Source: Anaerolineae bacterium (lineage in GTDB: Bacteria > Chloroflexota > Anaerolineae > 4572-78 > J111). Taken from it: DNA of 35,765 nt. Under the pieces are notes generated by a model. It was not told the origin of the DNA. It saw only the letters and a program-made list of their open reading frames with translations, and searched no databases. The stretch spans positions 1 through 35,765 of the forward strand of contig JAFGNV010000174.1 in the NCBI GenBank assembly GCA_016926805.1, read 5' to 3'. Position numbers and translations under genes: made by a program. Shown piece by piece: positions 1 to 8,634 of the stretch (position 1 is its first letter; every line of letters begins with the position of its first letter).

Positions 1-73
1 AAAGCTAACTTTATTTGGTTGTTAAGGAGCATACCCGCAGCGACCTCTATTCTCAAATTCGCCGCCCTTCATA

Positions 74-733
74 TTATCTAACAACCAGATGCACTTCGTC
101 CCAAATGCCCATAGTGCGGATGGGCGGGGCAAAATCCCAGCCAAAAGACATCTGGCACTTGAGCGTGACCGAGCGGTCGGGATAAACCCCGGCCCATGTA
201 TCGTACAAAGATGCCGCAATTTTTTGCCAGAGTCGTTGCCAGAGGTTGAGATGGCGATGGGGAAGGGCGCTGCTGCCCCACAGCCGCACGGCCACCTCTG
301 CCGTGCCTTCAGTCGAGGCGTTGGTAATTTCAATTATCTGGCGCGAGAACATCCCTTGATGGCGAGTCATCTCCCGCCCATTGACGAAGATGGCGGAAAG
401 GTAATCGATACCCTCAAAAATCAGGAAGACCCGTTGGCCAGGCGATAGCGGGCCGGTTTCAATTGTTCGCCGGTACCACCAGTCAACCTCTTCTACCCAC
501 AAGCTCTCTTTATAAGCTTCGGCCCAAAACGGATCGGGGATACGCCCCAGCGCCAGCAGGTCGGTGCGGACGTTGCCGGCCACGGTGGCGGGGAGCCATT
601 CGGCTACGTGGGGCAAGTCGTAAATTTCAGCATCGGTGAACGAGCGGCGAGGTACCTGACCAAACTGCCAACTTTTGCTGTTAAGGCTGATGGTTTGTCG
701 AAGCCCCAGACTTATGAGTTTCGCACGCTGCAT
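74..733 (-). CDS. GH2 beta-mannosidase-like N-terminal fragment (possibly truncated gene)
   Basis: This encodes 219 residues matching only the N-terminal sugar-binding beta-sandwich of glycoside hydrolase family 2 beta-mannosidases. Visible family features are the LLALGRIPDPFWAE stretch, a WVEEVDWWYRRT segment, IFEGIDYLSAIFVNG, and a C-terminal SFGWDFAPPIRTMGIWDEV motif. Full-length family members are about 800 residues and carry the catalytic barrel after this point; none is present before the TAA stop at 74-76. In another frame, just past the stop, an open stretch reading NLRIEVAAGMLLNNQIK runs to the window edge, so a frameshift is possible. The ATG at 733 was chosen because it lies 11 bp after the stop of the upstream membrane-protein gene, behind GAAGAGA. 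Translation in this frame also runs upstream, but that part only shadows the neighbour. As it stands the protein would be a non-catalytic domain. Family assignment is firm; gene integrity is unknown. Confidence 0.7.
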   Translation of the reverse strand: MQRAKLISLGLRQTISLNSKSWQFGQVPRRSFTDAEIYDLPHVAEWLPATVAGNVRTDLLALGRIPDPFWAEAYKESLWVEEVDWWYRRTIETGPLSPGQRVFLIFEGIDYLSAIFVNGREMTRHQGMFSRQIIEITNASTEGTAEVAVRLWGSSALPHRHLNLWQRLWQKIAASLYDTWAGVYPDRSVTLKCQMSFGWDFAPPIRTMGIWDEVHLVVR

Positions 734-744
734 GGCCCATCTCT

Positions 745-3700
745 TCAGGCTGTCTTTGCCCACAATCGCCGCCAGGGAATCTCCCGCCAGACGACATCCA
801 TATCCTGCTGCGTCAATCCGCCAACCAGGGCCAGCGCCAGCAGATAAACAACTCCGGCGATGGCAATAGTCACAAAGAAGTTTACATCGCCGATGAGCCA
901 CAAAACACTGCCCATCATCGCTGCGGCGATGGTCGGTCGCCAGGCAAGATCAAACCAGGGCACGGTGCAGAGATTCCGGCGCACCAATAGATAAAAGGGA
1001 ATCAACAACGCCCACTCCGAAAAAATCGTGGTAATCGCCGCGGCTCGGTAACCGTAGAGGGGGATAAAAATCAGGTTGGTGACAACATTAAACAGAACCC
1101 CAATCACAAATGCGCGGGTCAGGTGGCGCTGTTGGTTCAGGGCAATCAGGACATATTGCGTCACCTGATTAATAAAACTGAACGGTAAAAACCAGATGAG
1201 CAGTTGCAGCACAATCATTGAATGAGGCAAAAATTCCTCCCCGGCCAGAACCAGGATAAGTTCACGGGCAATAAAGGGCGTCCCTACGGCCAGGGGTAAG
1301 GCTAATAACAACAAAAAGCGCAGGCTCAAAATGTAGGCCCGCACCAGCGACTCGCGGGAATTGGCGGCAAAACGGCTCATCAACGGAAAAATGGCCAGGG
1401 TAAAATATTGCGGAATCACATTGATGCCGTCGATGTATTTGTAGGCGGCGCTGTAATACCCTACGGTCTGGTCACCCCAGGTAGGTTTGAGGATGAACAC
1501 GTCGATGCGAAAGAAGATGGTGGACAGGAGATGGTTGATCATCAGGGGCAGGCTTTCGCCCATCATCCCTTTTTGCAGAGTGCGGTCAGGTTCCACGGAA
1601 GGATGGAAGACTTTGATCACCAAAATGTAACTCAACATCACCAAGGCTGCCAGGTTGCCCACCAATGAGGCTCCGGCCAGACCGACGATGCCCCAGCCCA
1701 ACAACAGCACCAGCGCGCCGATACTTACGCGCACCAACGCGGTGACCAGGGCAATAGCAGCCGGGTATTCGGCTTTCTCGTGGGCGTAAAAGATGGCCGT
1801 CAGACCGTCGGAGAGATTGCTGAGCAGGGTGCCAAGTGCCAGAATGGCAATTGTTACTACCACGTCAAGGGTGGTGCCGCCAAAGTTTACATACAGAACC
1901 AAAATTACGGCCATTATCGGCAGGGCGGCCAGCCATAGCCAAAGACGCAAGATGGATATGTTGGACAGATAACGATTGCTCCGGCTGCGGTCGGCGGCGA
2001 CCTCGCGGGTGACCAGCGTGCCCAGGCCGTAACGGGTGATGATCTCGGCCAGGCTGATGAAAGCGACGGCAAAGGCGTAACGCCCGGCGCCCTCCGGCTG
2101 CAAAATGCGCAGCATCAGCATGGCAAAGGCAAACTCAATCACCCGGATGGATAGGGCCATGATCATCGGCACCAGGCTGTTTTTGGCGACTCGTTTGATG
2201 GGCGAGTCGGTTTCCTGTTCCCGGTACAGTTTACCCCAGGCCCAGTAGCCTAACAGAAATAGTAGCGTAACGCAGGCCAAAAACGAGCCGTAAAGCCCCA
2301 GTTGAAAACTGCGCGGGCTGTAGCGAAAGCGTACCTGCCACTGGCCGGGTTGGAGATAGACGGCGCGGAAGGTGCCGTTGGCGTGGTGGATGGTTAGCTC
2401 AATTTCGTCGGCTTTTGTGGTTTGAGTGGCGTAGGCTCGCCAGCCGGGGAAGTAAGTGTCGGCTAACACCAGCCAGCCGGGTTGATCGAGGCGCACCGCC
2501 AGTTTGACTTCGTTGGCAGTGTACTGAACGATCTCCACATGGGGTTTGGCCCGCGAAAGTGGCCCGGCATCTTCGGGGGCCAAATCCCGGCCCAGGCCGT
2601 TGGTTTCGCCATCGAGCAGCACCTGCTTCCGTGGATTGAGACTGCGCAGGGCAAAGTCCAGATCGCCATCAGTCCCATCAGTTTTCTGAAAATTTGCCAG
2701 GTCTGCCCCTTCATCTACCAAAAAAGCTCGCGGCAAGGCATCCGTATTTTCATAGACGCGAATTTCCTGGTTGTAGACCAGTTGGTAGTTGGGATTATTG
2801 ATGTCTACGGTGGTCAGGATATACCGCACCCCGAGCAGGTCCAGTAAGGCCGAGTTGAGCGCGCTGTAGCCATCGTAATAAATTGGGCCAACCCGGTTGA
2901 AGAGCAGGTCGCCGTTTTCCTGAATGAGTTGCATAAAGCGAGCGTATTGGCCAGGGATGATGCTATCGTAGCCGCGCACGTCAAACAGGTTGGCGTACAT
3001 CCCGGCGTTGGCCAGAAACACTTTGTTGCCGCGTCCGCCGGGCGTGTCAAAACTGTTGAGGCGAAAATATGGATCCTCTACCTGTCGAGCTTCCAGCCAT
3101 TTGACCACCTCCGGCTTAAAATCGAGCAGGGCCGGATTAACTGAAGGGTTGAAACCGGCGCCAGCCAGCAGTAGGTCGAGGCTGATGATGATCATCGCCA
3201 GCGGTTTCCAGGCGTTGATCCGACCCAGGCGGGCAGGAAAAAAGATGGGACAGCGGGCGATTCGCAGCACTGCGCCGGAAGCCATCACCATCAGAAAAAA
3301 CTTAAAGAAATTGGGCCACTGGTAGCCGAAGAATTGGCGGCCATCGGCAAAAGCATGTTGAGCCAGGCCGGAGCGTTCGAAAACAAAAGTGGCGGCCCGG
3401 ATGAAAGGCGCGGGAACGAACAGCGCCGCCAGCATCACCACAACGCCAAGCAAACCACTCCAGAAGAGCAGCCAGCCAAAATAACGGGAGAAAGTACCCA
3501 GAAAGGAGGGCGGGGCAAGAGAATAACCAGGCCGCCCAGAAACTTCATTCGGCTCCTTGTCATCTTGTTCCTTGACCACCCTGCTACCTGCTATCTTGTT
3601 CCCTTGCCATTTAGCACTGACCAGTCGGCTCAAATAAGTTACGCCAATTCCGGCCAGAACGGCAATGCTCAGGGTATAAGGAAAAATCCAGCGGAAGGGC

Positions 3701-5001
3701 GAGTGAAGTTGGTTCCAACCGGGCAGGCCGTAATAAAGTAAGGCATACAGCGGAGTACCAAAGGCGAACAGCAGAGAAAGTACCGCCAACAGGGCAAAAA
3801 TAAACACATAGCCTTTCAACGGCTGGCTGGTTTGGCGCTTGAAGATTTCATAAATTGCCTGGGCCAAGGCTAACCCAGCCAGTACTAACGGCAATATCCC
3901 GGTGTAAGCTCCGGCCTCAACTGCGGTTTTGGTATCCCAACTGGTACAGTGCGGACAAAGCGGATTGATTTCACCGGTGGCGTTGGGGCCGAGAGAAAGC
4001 CGGTGCCAGGTGATTACGTCAAAATAGCTATGGTGCGCCGGGCTGCCGAAAAAATCAGGGATGAGGAAGGTGGCGATACGCCGGTAGGGCAAGGCCCAGC
4101 CGCGCACGTCGGCCAGGGTGACCGAGTTGTCGCGGAAGTTTTGCGTCACCACTTCATACATAGGAATCAACTGAACCAGGCCCAGCCCCACGCCCAAAAT
4201 AACCATCACCAACAGCCAGCCCGCCAGGCGCAGGGCAAAGCGAGGCGTAGTTTGCCGCCGCCACAAAATGAGGAGTCGGCCCAGGGCATAAAAGCCAGCC
4301 ACCAGCAAGGTGTAGTAAGTGATTTCGACGTGCCCGGCCAGGGTTTGCCCGCCCAGGGCAAAGGCTCCGGCAATTACGTAAGGAATGGGCGAGTAGCTCA
4401 CCCGCCCTTTGTCTTCTTGTTTGCGGATAATCACCTCGACCATGGCCAGGATGAGGGGCAGCCAGACCGCTCCGGCAATGATCATGGTAAACACCACGCT
4501 GACGATGAAAAAGCTGCTGAGTGAATACGCGATCCCCGCCATCAGCGCGCCCAGCCGGTTGGCCCGCAAGGTGCGGACAAAAATGTACATAAACAATCCG
4601 GCCAGCCAGAGTTGACTGACCGTAAACCAGCCATAGGCTTTGCTGAGAGGTAAAATGTAAAACAGCAGGCTGAAGGGGTACAGAGCCGAGTGCTGGCCAT
4701 TGGCCAAAAAAGGCTGGCCCGACAAAATGTAGGGGTTCCACAGGGGAAACTCGTGTGCAGTAATCGACTCCCGGATGAATTTTTTCCAAACGTAGTTTTC
4801 CAGAATCAGGTCGGAGAGGAGTTGGTTTTGGGGAAGGCCCACGCCCTGGGACTCCTGGTAAGAGGCCCAGGGTTCGTAGGCAAATAAATTGTCCACAGGC
4901 AGGAGGGTATTTGCGCCGACAGTGACAGGCCAGAACAGGAGGAGAGGTAGGACCAATAGAGTCAGCGCGGCCCAAAAATCTTGCCGATTAATGGCTTTCA
5001 A
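745..5001 (-). CDS. YfhO-type membrane glycosyltransferase-like protein fused to Wzx-type polysaccharide flippase
   Basis: This 1418-residue integral membrane protein has two units. Residues 1 to about 925 are YfhO-like: a GT-C style multi-spanning N-terminal half with the conserved LLPVDNLFAYEPWASYQ loop and FPLWNPYILSGQPFLANGQ, followed by a soluble, mostly beta region and a last helix near 900-925. Residues about 930-1418 form a MATE/MOP-superfamily flippase with roughly 12-14 hydrophobic helices, starting at RVAKNSLVPMIMALSIRVIEF. YfhO proteins are linked to lipid-carrier-dependent glycosylation and Wzx flippases move lipid-linked glycans across the membrane, so the fusion could join transfer and translocation; this is inference. 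The start is a TTG at 5001, with AGGAG overlapping the TAG stop of the mannosyltransferase gene 11 bp upstream, which indicates translational coupling. A low-complexity DNA repeat is embedded at 3551-3606. Confidence 0.85.
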   Translation of the reverse strand: MKAINRQDFWAALTLLVLPLLLFWPVTVGANTLLPVDNLFAYEPWASYQESQGVGLPQNQLLSDLILENYVWKKFIRESITAHEFPLWNPYILSGQPFLANGQHSALYPFSLLFYILPLSKAYGWFTVSQLWLAGLFMYIFVRTLRANRLGALMAGIAYSLSSFFIVSVVFTMIIAGAVWLPLILAMVEVIIRKQEDKGRVSYSPIPYVIAGAFALGGQTLAGHVEITYYTLLVAGFYALGRLLILWRRQTTPRFALRLAGWLLVMVILGVGLGLVQLIPMYEVVTQNFRDNSVTLADVRGWALPYRRIATFLIPDFFGSPAHHSYFDVITWHRLSLGPNATGEINPLCPHCTSWDTKTAVEAGAYTGILPLVLAGLALAQAIYEIFKRQTSQPLKGYVFIFALLAVLSLLFAFGTPLYALLYYGLPGWNQLHSPFRWIFPYTLSIAVLAGIGVTYLSRLVSAKWQGNKIAGSRVVKEQDDKEPNEVSGRPGYSLAPPSFLGTFSRYFGWLLFWSGLLGVVVMLAALFVPAPFIRAATFVFERSGLAQHAFADGRQFFGYQWPNFFKFFLMVMASGAVLRIARCPIFFPARLGRINAWKPLAMIIISLDLLLAGAGFNPSVNPALLDFKPEVVKWLEARQVEDPYFRLNSFDTPGGRGNKVFLANAGMYANLFDVRGYDSIIPGQYARFMQLIQENGDLLFNRVGPIYYDGYSALNSALLDLLGVRYILTTVDINNPNYQLVYNQEIRVYENTDALPRAFLVDEGADLANFQKTDGTDGDLDFALRSLNPRKQVLLDGETNGLGRDLAPEDAGPLSRAKPHVEIVQYTANEVKLAVRLDQPGWLVLADTYFPGWRAYATQTTKADEIELTIHHANGTFRAVYLQPGQWQVRFRYSPRSFQLGLYGSFLACVTLLFLLGYWAWGKLYREQETDSPIKRVAKNSLVPMIMALSIRVIEFAFAMLMLRILQPEGAGRYAFAVAFISLAEIITRYGLGTLVTREVAADRSRSNRYLSNISILRLWLWLAALPIMAVILVLYVNFGGTTLDVVVTIAILALGTLLSNLSDGLTAIFYAHEKAEYPAAIALVTALVRVSIGALVLLLGWGIVGLAGASLVGNLAALVMLSYILVIKVFHPSVEPDRTLQKGMMGESLPLMINHLLSTIFFRIDVFILKPTWGDQTVGYYSAAYKYIDGINVIPQYFTLAIFPLMSRFAANSRESLVRAYILSLRFLLLLALPLAVGTPFIARELILVLAGEEFLPHSMIVLQLLIWFLPFSFINQVTQYVLIALNQQRHLTRAFVIGVLFNVVTNLIFIPLYGYRAAAITTIFSEWALLIPFYLLVRRNLCTVPWFDLAWRPTIAAAMMGSVLWLIGDVNFFVTIAIAGVVYLLALALVGGLTQQDMDVVWREIPWRRLWAKTA
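3551..3606 (-). repeat. Heptad-like low-complexity repeat inside the YfhO-flippase gene
   Basis: On the minus strand this stretch is built of GGAACAAGAT, AGCAGG and GACAAGG type units. The 10-mer GGAACAAGAT occurs twice, 31 bp apart (plus-strand copies at 3562-3571 and 3593-3602). It stays in frame and encodes a hydrophilic loop (GNKIAGSRVVKEQDDKEP) between membrane segments, unlike the hydrophobic sequence around it. Such units are more typical of intergenic repeats, so insertion into a tolerant loop is likely. Confidence 0.5.
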
Positions 5002-5012
5002 GCGTGGCGCTC

Positions 5013-5771
5013 CTAGATTTCGGCTGAAGTGGGTAAGGGCACAGATTTTACATTGCGGTGTCGCCAGCGAATTTCAAATACACGCAGGGCCGCCTCTATT
5101 TTGACCGGCACCGTCATTTTACTTTGCCCAATGCGGCGGTCTTCAAAATAAATAGGGATTTCCAGAATGTGGAAGTTGAGTTTTTCCGAGATGAAAGCCA
5201 TCTCGATTTGGAAGACATAACCATTAGATGTAATGCGGTCGAGACCGATTTGCTGTAGGGCGCTGCGCTGCCAGCATTTGAAACCTGCGGTGGCATCTTT
5301 GGTACAAACGCCCAGAATCCCCCGTGTCCAGACTGAGTTGGCCCACCAACTTAATAACCAACGCCACCAACTCCACCGCTCGTCCAGCTCACCGCCGCTT
5401 ATGTAACGCGATCCCACTACTACATCGTAGTTGGCTATTTTCTCCAACATCTGGGGAATGTAGGAGGGGGAATGGGAAAAATCGGCATCCATCTGGATCA
5501 CGTAATCGGCCCCGTGTTCCAAAGCCCACTTGAACCCGGTAACATACGCGGTTCCTAGCCCTTGTTTGCCTTCGCGGTGGATGATGTGTAAACGACCCGG
5601 ATAACAATCTCGCGCCAGATCTTCGACCACCTGGCCGGTACCGTCGGGAGAATTGTCGTCAACAATTAAAATCTGTAAATCCTCTTCAATGTCAAGAGTA
5701 AAAAGTTCGGCCGTAATTGCTGGCAGGTTTTCGGCCTCGTTATAAGTTGGAATTACTATAATTGTAGTCAT
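5013..5771 (-). CDS. Polyprenol monophosphomannose synthase (Dpm1-type GT2 glycosyltransferase)
   Basis: This 252-residue GT-A glycosyltransferase probably transfers mannose (or another hexose) from a nucleotide sugar to polyprenyl phosphate on the cytoplasmic face of the membrane. Residues 5-16 contain the [12 protein letters not shown] start motif. [10 protein letters not shown] lies at 37-46, and the metal-binding DADFSH at 95-100. [11 protein letters not shown] and the C-terminal [16 protein letters not shown] motif are typical of dolichol-phosphate mannosyltransferases. It lacks the C-terminal membrane domain found in some bacterial homologues, as in the short Dpm1 type. It is the first gene of an operon with the YfhO-flippase fusion 11 bp downstream, so it may supply lipid-linked sugar to that protein. 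No clear ribosome binding site precedes the ATG. A candidate promoter lies at 5834-5862. Confidence 0.88.
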   Translation of the reverse strand: MTTIIVIPTYNEAENLPAITAELFTLDIEEDLQILIVDDNSPDGTGQVVEDLARDCYPGRLHIIHREGKQGLGTAYVTGFKWALEHGADYVIQMDADFSHSPSYIPQMLEKIANYDVVVGSRYISGGELDERWSWWRWLLSWWANSVWTRGILGVCTKDATAGFKCWQRSALQQIGLDRITSNGYVFQIEMAFISEKLNFHILEIPIYFEDRRIGQSKMTVPVKIEAALRVFEIRWRHRNVKSVPLPTSAEI

Positions 5772-5833
5772 GTAAAATACTTTTTTGGGTGATTTGAGAA
5801 TCTCAAGAGCAAAGGTGGAACTCTGCGGGGAGG

Positions 5834-5862
5834 ATTATAATCCTTATCTATCGTTTTGACCA
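5834..5862 (-). promoter_or_regulatory. Candidate sigma70-type promoter for the mannosyltransferase operon
   Basis: On the minus strand, TGGTCA (5857-5862) is separated by 17 bp from a consensus TATAAT (5834-5839). This predicts a start near 5827 and a leader of about 55 nt before the ATG at 5771. Confidence 0.5.
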
Positions 5863-5891
5863 TTCTGGCGGAATAGTTGTTGCGGTCACAA

Positions 5892-6614
5892 TTATTCAAG
5901 TTCCGTTTTTGGCAGCATCCCATAATTGGGGGTAAATCGGTATCCTACCCCCCGCTCAGTGATGAGATAGCGGGGGTGGCTGGGATTTTTTTCAACCTTT
6001 TTCCGCAGACGCCAAACATACCATTTGACATTTTCAAGGTTGGTTTCGCTGTCGTAGGGCCACACGTTTTCAAAAATGTATTCGGCGCTCAATATCCGGC
6101 CGGGTCTTTGGGCCATGAACAACAGTAATTCGAATTCTCGGGGGGTCAGGTCGGTTTCTTCTCCATTCACCATTACCCGTCGTTCGGTCGGGTCAATGAC
6201 CAACTCTCCGTCGCCAAAACGGAGTGGAACCGTTGAGGAGGTTGGAGGCATACTGGCCCGGCGCAATACCGCCGAAACCCGGGCCAACAGTTCATCCTTA
6301 AGAAACGGTTTAACCAGATAATCATCGGCGCCAGCCCGTAAACCCCGTACAATGTCGGCCTGTGAACCCAGGGCCGTGAGCATAATAATGGGCACGGTGG
6401 AAACTTGACGGATATGGATACAAACTTGCCAGCCGCTCATATCGGGCATCATGATGTCAAGCACAACCAGATGCGGTTTTGTTTCATCAAGCAACCTCAG
6501 CCCCTCTTCCCCATTAGAAGCAACAACAACTTGATAACCTCCCGTTCCCAGGCCGGTTTCTATGAGTTGGAGTAAGAAGGGATCGTCGTCGATGACAAGA
6601 ATTTTCTCGGGCAC
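5892..6614 (-). CDS. OmpR/PhoB-family response regulator, orphan
   Basis: This is a 240-residue two-domain response regulator. The receiver domain (about 4-116) has the acidic pocket IDDD at 8-11, the phospho-acceptor Asp53 in VLDIMMPDMSG, Thr80, and Lys102 in DDYLVKPF. The C-terminal winged-helix DNA-binding domain (about 130-232) carries DLTPREFELLLFMAQRPGRILS and RYLITERGVGYRF, typical of the OmpR/PhoB class. It is therefore a phosphorylation-controlled DNA-binding transcription factor. No histidine kinase lies next to it, so its partner is encoded elsewhere and the target genes are unknown. The start is a GTG at 6614, behind an AGGGGAAAA ribosome binding site; a strong promoter lies at 6665-6693. 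Confidence 0.93.
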   Translation of the reverse strand: MPEKILVIDDDPFLLQLIETGLGTGGYQVVVASNGEEGLRLLDETKPHLVVLDIMMPDMSGWQVCIHIRQVSTVPIIMLTALGSQADIVRGLRAGADDYLVKPFLKDELLARVSAVLRRASMPPTSSTVPLRFGDGELVIDPTERRVMVNGEETDLTPREFELLLFMAQRPGRILSAEYIFENVWPYDSETNLENVKWYVWRLRKKVEKNPSHPRYLITERGVGYRFTPNYGMLPKTELE

Positions 6615-6664
6615 TTTTCCCCTGGCCGGTTAAACCATGAATTTGGATCTGCCAAAGCACCTAT

Positions 6665-6693
6665 ATTTTAGTAAGTTATGCGGTTTGTGTCAA
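6665..6693 (-). promoter_or_regulatory. Promoter for the response regulator gene
   Basis: On the minus strand, TTGACA (6688-6693) is followed after 17 bp by TAAAAT (6665-6670). The predicted start near 6658 gives a leader of about 45 nt. Confidence 0.6.
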
Positions 6694-6717
6694 TGTATGG
6701 TTAGGAGTGAATCCAAG

Positions 6718-6746
6718 TTGACGGCGTAAAGGAAAAATGCTATAAT
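6718..6746 (+). promoter_or_regulatory. rho: Candidate rho promoter, divergent from the response regulator
   Basis: TTGACG (6718-6723), a 17-bp spacer and a perfect TATAAT (6741-6746) predict initiation near 6753. No convincing gene follows before rho at 7295, so the transcript would carry a leader of about 540 nt. It lies 25 bp from the opposing response-regulator promoter. Confidence 0.5.
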
Positions 6747-6844
6747 GGCCCTGGTAGTTAAATAAACTTGACTCCGCACAAACTTGTGCAGCATAAAGCT
6801 CTATTCCCCCAACCCTAAAATCTTTAAAATTCTGATTTCTCTGA

Positions 6845-7132
6845 ATAGACAAATTTGAGAAGCTAAATTATTTTTTGGATATTATCCCCTGTATCACCAC
6901 AGAATGGGCTTATCAGCAGACCGTTGAACTTGCTTGTTTGGAATAAGGCTTTCATCAAGCGAGTTTACCACTAGTAATTCAATAGATGATCATCTCTATT
7001 CATTATGACTATTTGCCCGTTGATTTTGATGCCAGGTCTAATGCAAACAGCGAGGACCAAAAAACAGTAAAGGAAATTATTGAACCAAAGTATAACTTTA
7101 AGATTGTGGATCAAGTACTTCCCCAGAGATAA
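6845..7132 (+). pseudogene. Possible decayed coding remnant in the rho leader
   Basis: One reading frame from 6845 to the TAA at 7130-7132 gives protein-like sequence interrupted by two stops. A segment with FLDIIPCITTEWAYQQTVEL is followed by a stop, then a short stretch and another stop. A 48-codon segment then begins at the ATG at 6986 and includes IISIHYDYLPVDFDARS. No family was recognised and no ribosome binding site is obvious, so this is a tentative call. The rest of 6615-7294 holds two divergent promoters and a palindrome. Confidence 0.25.
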
Positions 7133-7178
7133 TCCAAATATTTGACTATCTTGCGCTTGAAGATGGAAGTGATTAAAC

Positions 7179-7216
7179 CCCCATCCCCTGGATGGGGCCC
7201 CATCCAGGGGATGGGG
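7179..7216. repeat. Perfect 38-bp palindrome upstream of rho
   Basis: Two 19-bp arms (7179-7197 and 7198-7216) are exact reverse complements with no spacer. They are built from CCCCATCC and CCAGGGGATGGGG units. In RNA the arms would form a very stable hairpin about 80 nt before the rho start codon. No T-tract follows, so it is not a standard intrinsic terminator. It may be a regulatory element or a small mobile palindrome. Confidence 0.75.
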
Positions 7217-7294
7217 CTGACTGACCTGACAGTGTTTTGATCCAAGAACAAAGAATAATTCTTACATTCACTTATCTTTCCCGGAGTTTCTATA

Positions 7295-8548
7295 ATGAAT
7301 ATGGCTGAACTTGACGCCAAGACCCTTGAGGATTTGAGGAGTCTGGCCAAAGAATTTGAGATTTCTGGCTACAGCAAACTGAAGAAAAGCGACCTTGTTT
7401 TAAAAATCTTAAAAGCCAATGCCGAGGCCCAGGGATTCATTTTTGGTGGCGGCGTGCTGGAAATCATTCAGGATGGTATTGGTTTTCTCCGGTCTGTAGA
7501 CTTGCTGCCCGGCCCGGAGGATATTTACGTGTCACAGAGCCAGATTCGCCGCTTTGGATTGCGTACCGGCGATATGGTCATTGGCCAGGTGCGCCCTCCC
7601 AAAGACACCGAAAAATATTTTGGGTTGCTGCGGGTGGAAGCGGTTAACGGGCTGGACCCTGAGGCGGCCAAAAAGCGTCCGATTTTTGAACGGTTGACCC
7701 CTATCTTTCCGGAAGAACGGCTGAAGCTGGAAACCCGCAAAGATGTTCTTTCCACTCGTCTCCTGGATATGTTGGCCCCCATTGGACGGGGACAGCGCGG
7801 ACTAATTGTGTCACCGCCTAAAGCCGGTAAAACGACCATTCTCAAGCAGATTGCCAATGGTCTTACCGCCAACCACCAAGATTTGCACATGATGGTGGTG
7901 CTGATTGGCGAGCGTCCCGAAGAAGTAACCGACATGGATCGTTCGGTGGAAGCCGAAGTGATGGCCGCTACCTTTGACGACCCGGAAACGTCTCAAACTC
8001 GCGTGGCCGAAATGGCGCTGGCCAAGGCCAAACGTCTGGTTGAGGGCGGGCGTGATGTGGTCATTTTGATGGACTCGCTGACCCGCCTGGCCCGCGCCTA
8101 TAACATGGTGGTGCCGCCCAGTGGCCGGACCTTATCCGGTGGCATCGACCCGGCAGCGCTGTATCCGCCCAAACGTTTCTTTGGCGCTGCCCGCAACATC
8201 GAAGAGGGTGGTAGCTTGACCATTATTGCCACTTGTCTGGTAGATACCGGCAGCCGGATGGACGACGTAATCTACGAGGAATTCAAGGGCACGGGTAACA
8301 TGGAAATGCACCTTAGCCGCAAACTGTCCGAGCGCCGTTTCTTCCCGGCCATTGATATTGAACGCTCCAGCACCCGTCGTGAAGATTTATTGATCTCCCC
8401 CGACGATCTGGCCCGGGTCTGGACGCTGCGCCGGATGATTACCGCCGTAGGTGGTGGTACCGAAGCCACGGAGATGGTGTTAGAACGTCTGCCCAAAACC
8501 GAGAACAATGCCGAATTTTTGACCACCCTGAACAAAGATATTTACTAG
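7295..8548 (+). CDS. rho: Transcription termination factor Rho
   Basis: This 417-residue hexameric RNA-dependent ATPase releases RNA polymerase at Rho-dependent sites. An N-terminal helical Rho-N domain (about 4-45) is followed by the RNA-binding cold-shock-like domain (about 48-120, with [15 protein letters not shown]). The RecA-type ATPase core carries Walker A PPKAGKTT at 174-181, the [10 protein letters not shown] motif at 205-214, and Walker B VVILMD at 255-260 followed by [10 protein letters not shown]. The Q-loop region [16 protein letters not shown] and the arginine-finger region are present. Its length is normal for a Rho without the insertion seen in Actinobacteria. The ATG at 7295 has GGAG 8 nt upstream; an internal ATG two codons later is an alternative. 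The long leader suggests autoregulation. Confidence 0.97.
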   Translation: MNMAELDAKTLEDLRSLAKEFEISGYSKLKKSDLVLKILKANAEAQGFIFGGGVLEIIQDGIGFLRSVDLLPGPEDIYVSQSQIRRFGLRTGDMVIGQVRPPKDTEKYFGLLRVEAVNGLDPEAAKKRPIFERLTPIFPEERLKLETRKDVLSTRLLDMLAPIGRGQRGLIVSPPKAGKTTILKQIANGLTANHQDLHMMVVLIGERPEEVTDMDRSVEAEVMAATFDDPETSQTRVAEMALAKAKRLVEGGRDVVILMDSLTRLARAYNMVVPPSGRTLSGGIDPAALYPPKRFFGAARNIEEGGSLTIIATCLVDTGSRMDDVIYEEFKGTGNMEMHLSRKLSERRFFPAIDIERSSTRREDLLISPDDLARVWTLRRMITAVGGGTEATEMVLERLPKTENNAEFLTTLNKDIY

Positions 8549-8557
8549 ATTACCAAT

Positions 8558-8585
8558 TTGACGCGCTCGAAGAAGTGATTATCAT
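8558..8585 (+). promoter_or_regulatory. Candidate promoter for the LysM/M23 gene
   Basis: TTGACG (8558-8563), a 16-bp spacer and TATCAT (8580-8585) lie just after the rho stop codon. They allow separate transcription of the next gene, with a leader of about 43 nt. Confidence 0.35.
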
Positions 8586-8634
8586 AGGGTGATATGGTTT
8601 AACAACTGATTTCCAGGCTTTTTGAGACGTTATC

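Noticed and set aside
3949..4524. Plus-strand frame opposite the YfhO-flippase gene
   Set aside because: It is a shadow of the hydrophobic coding sequence, with no start signal or recognisable domain.
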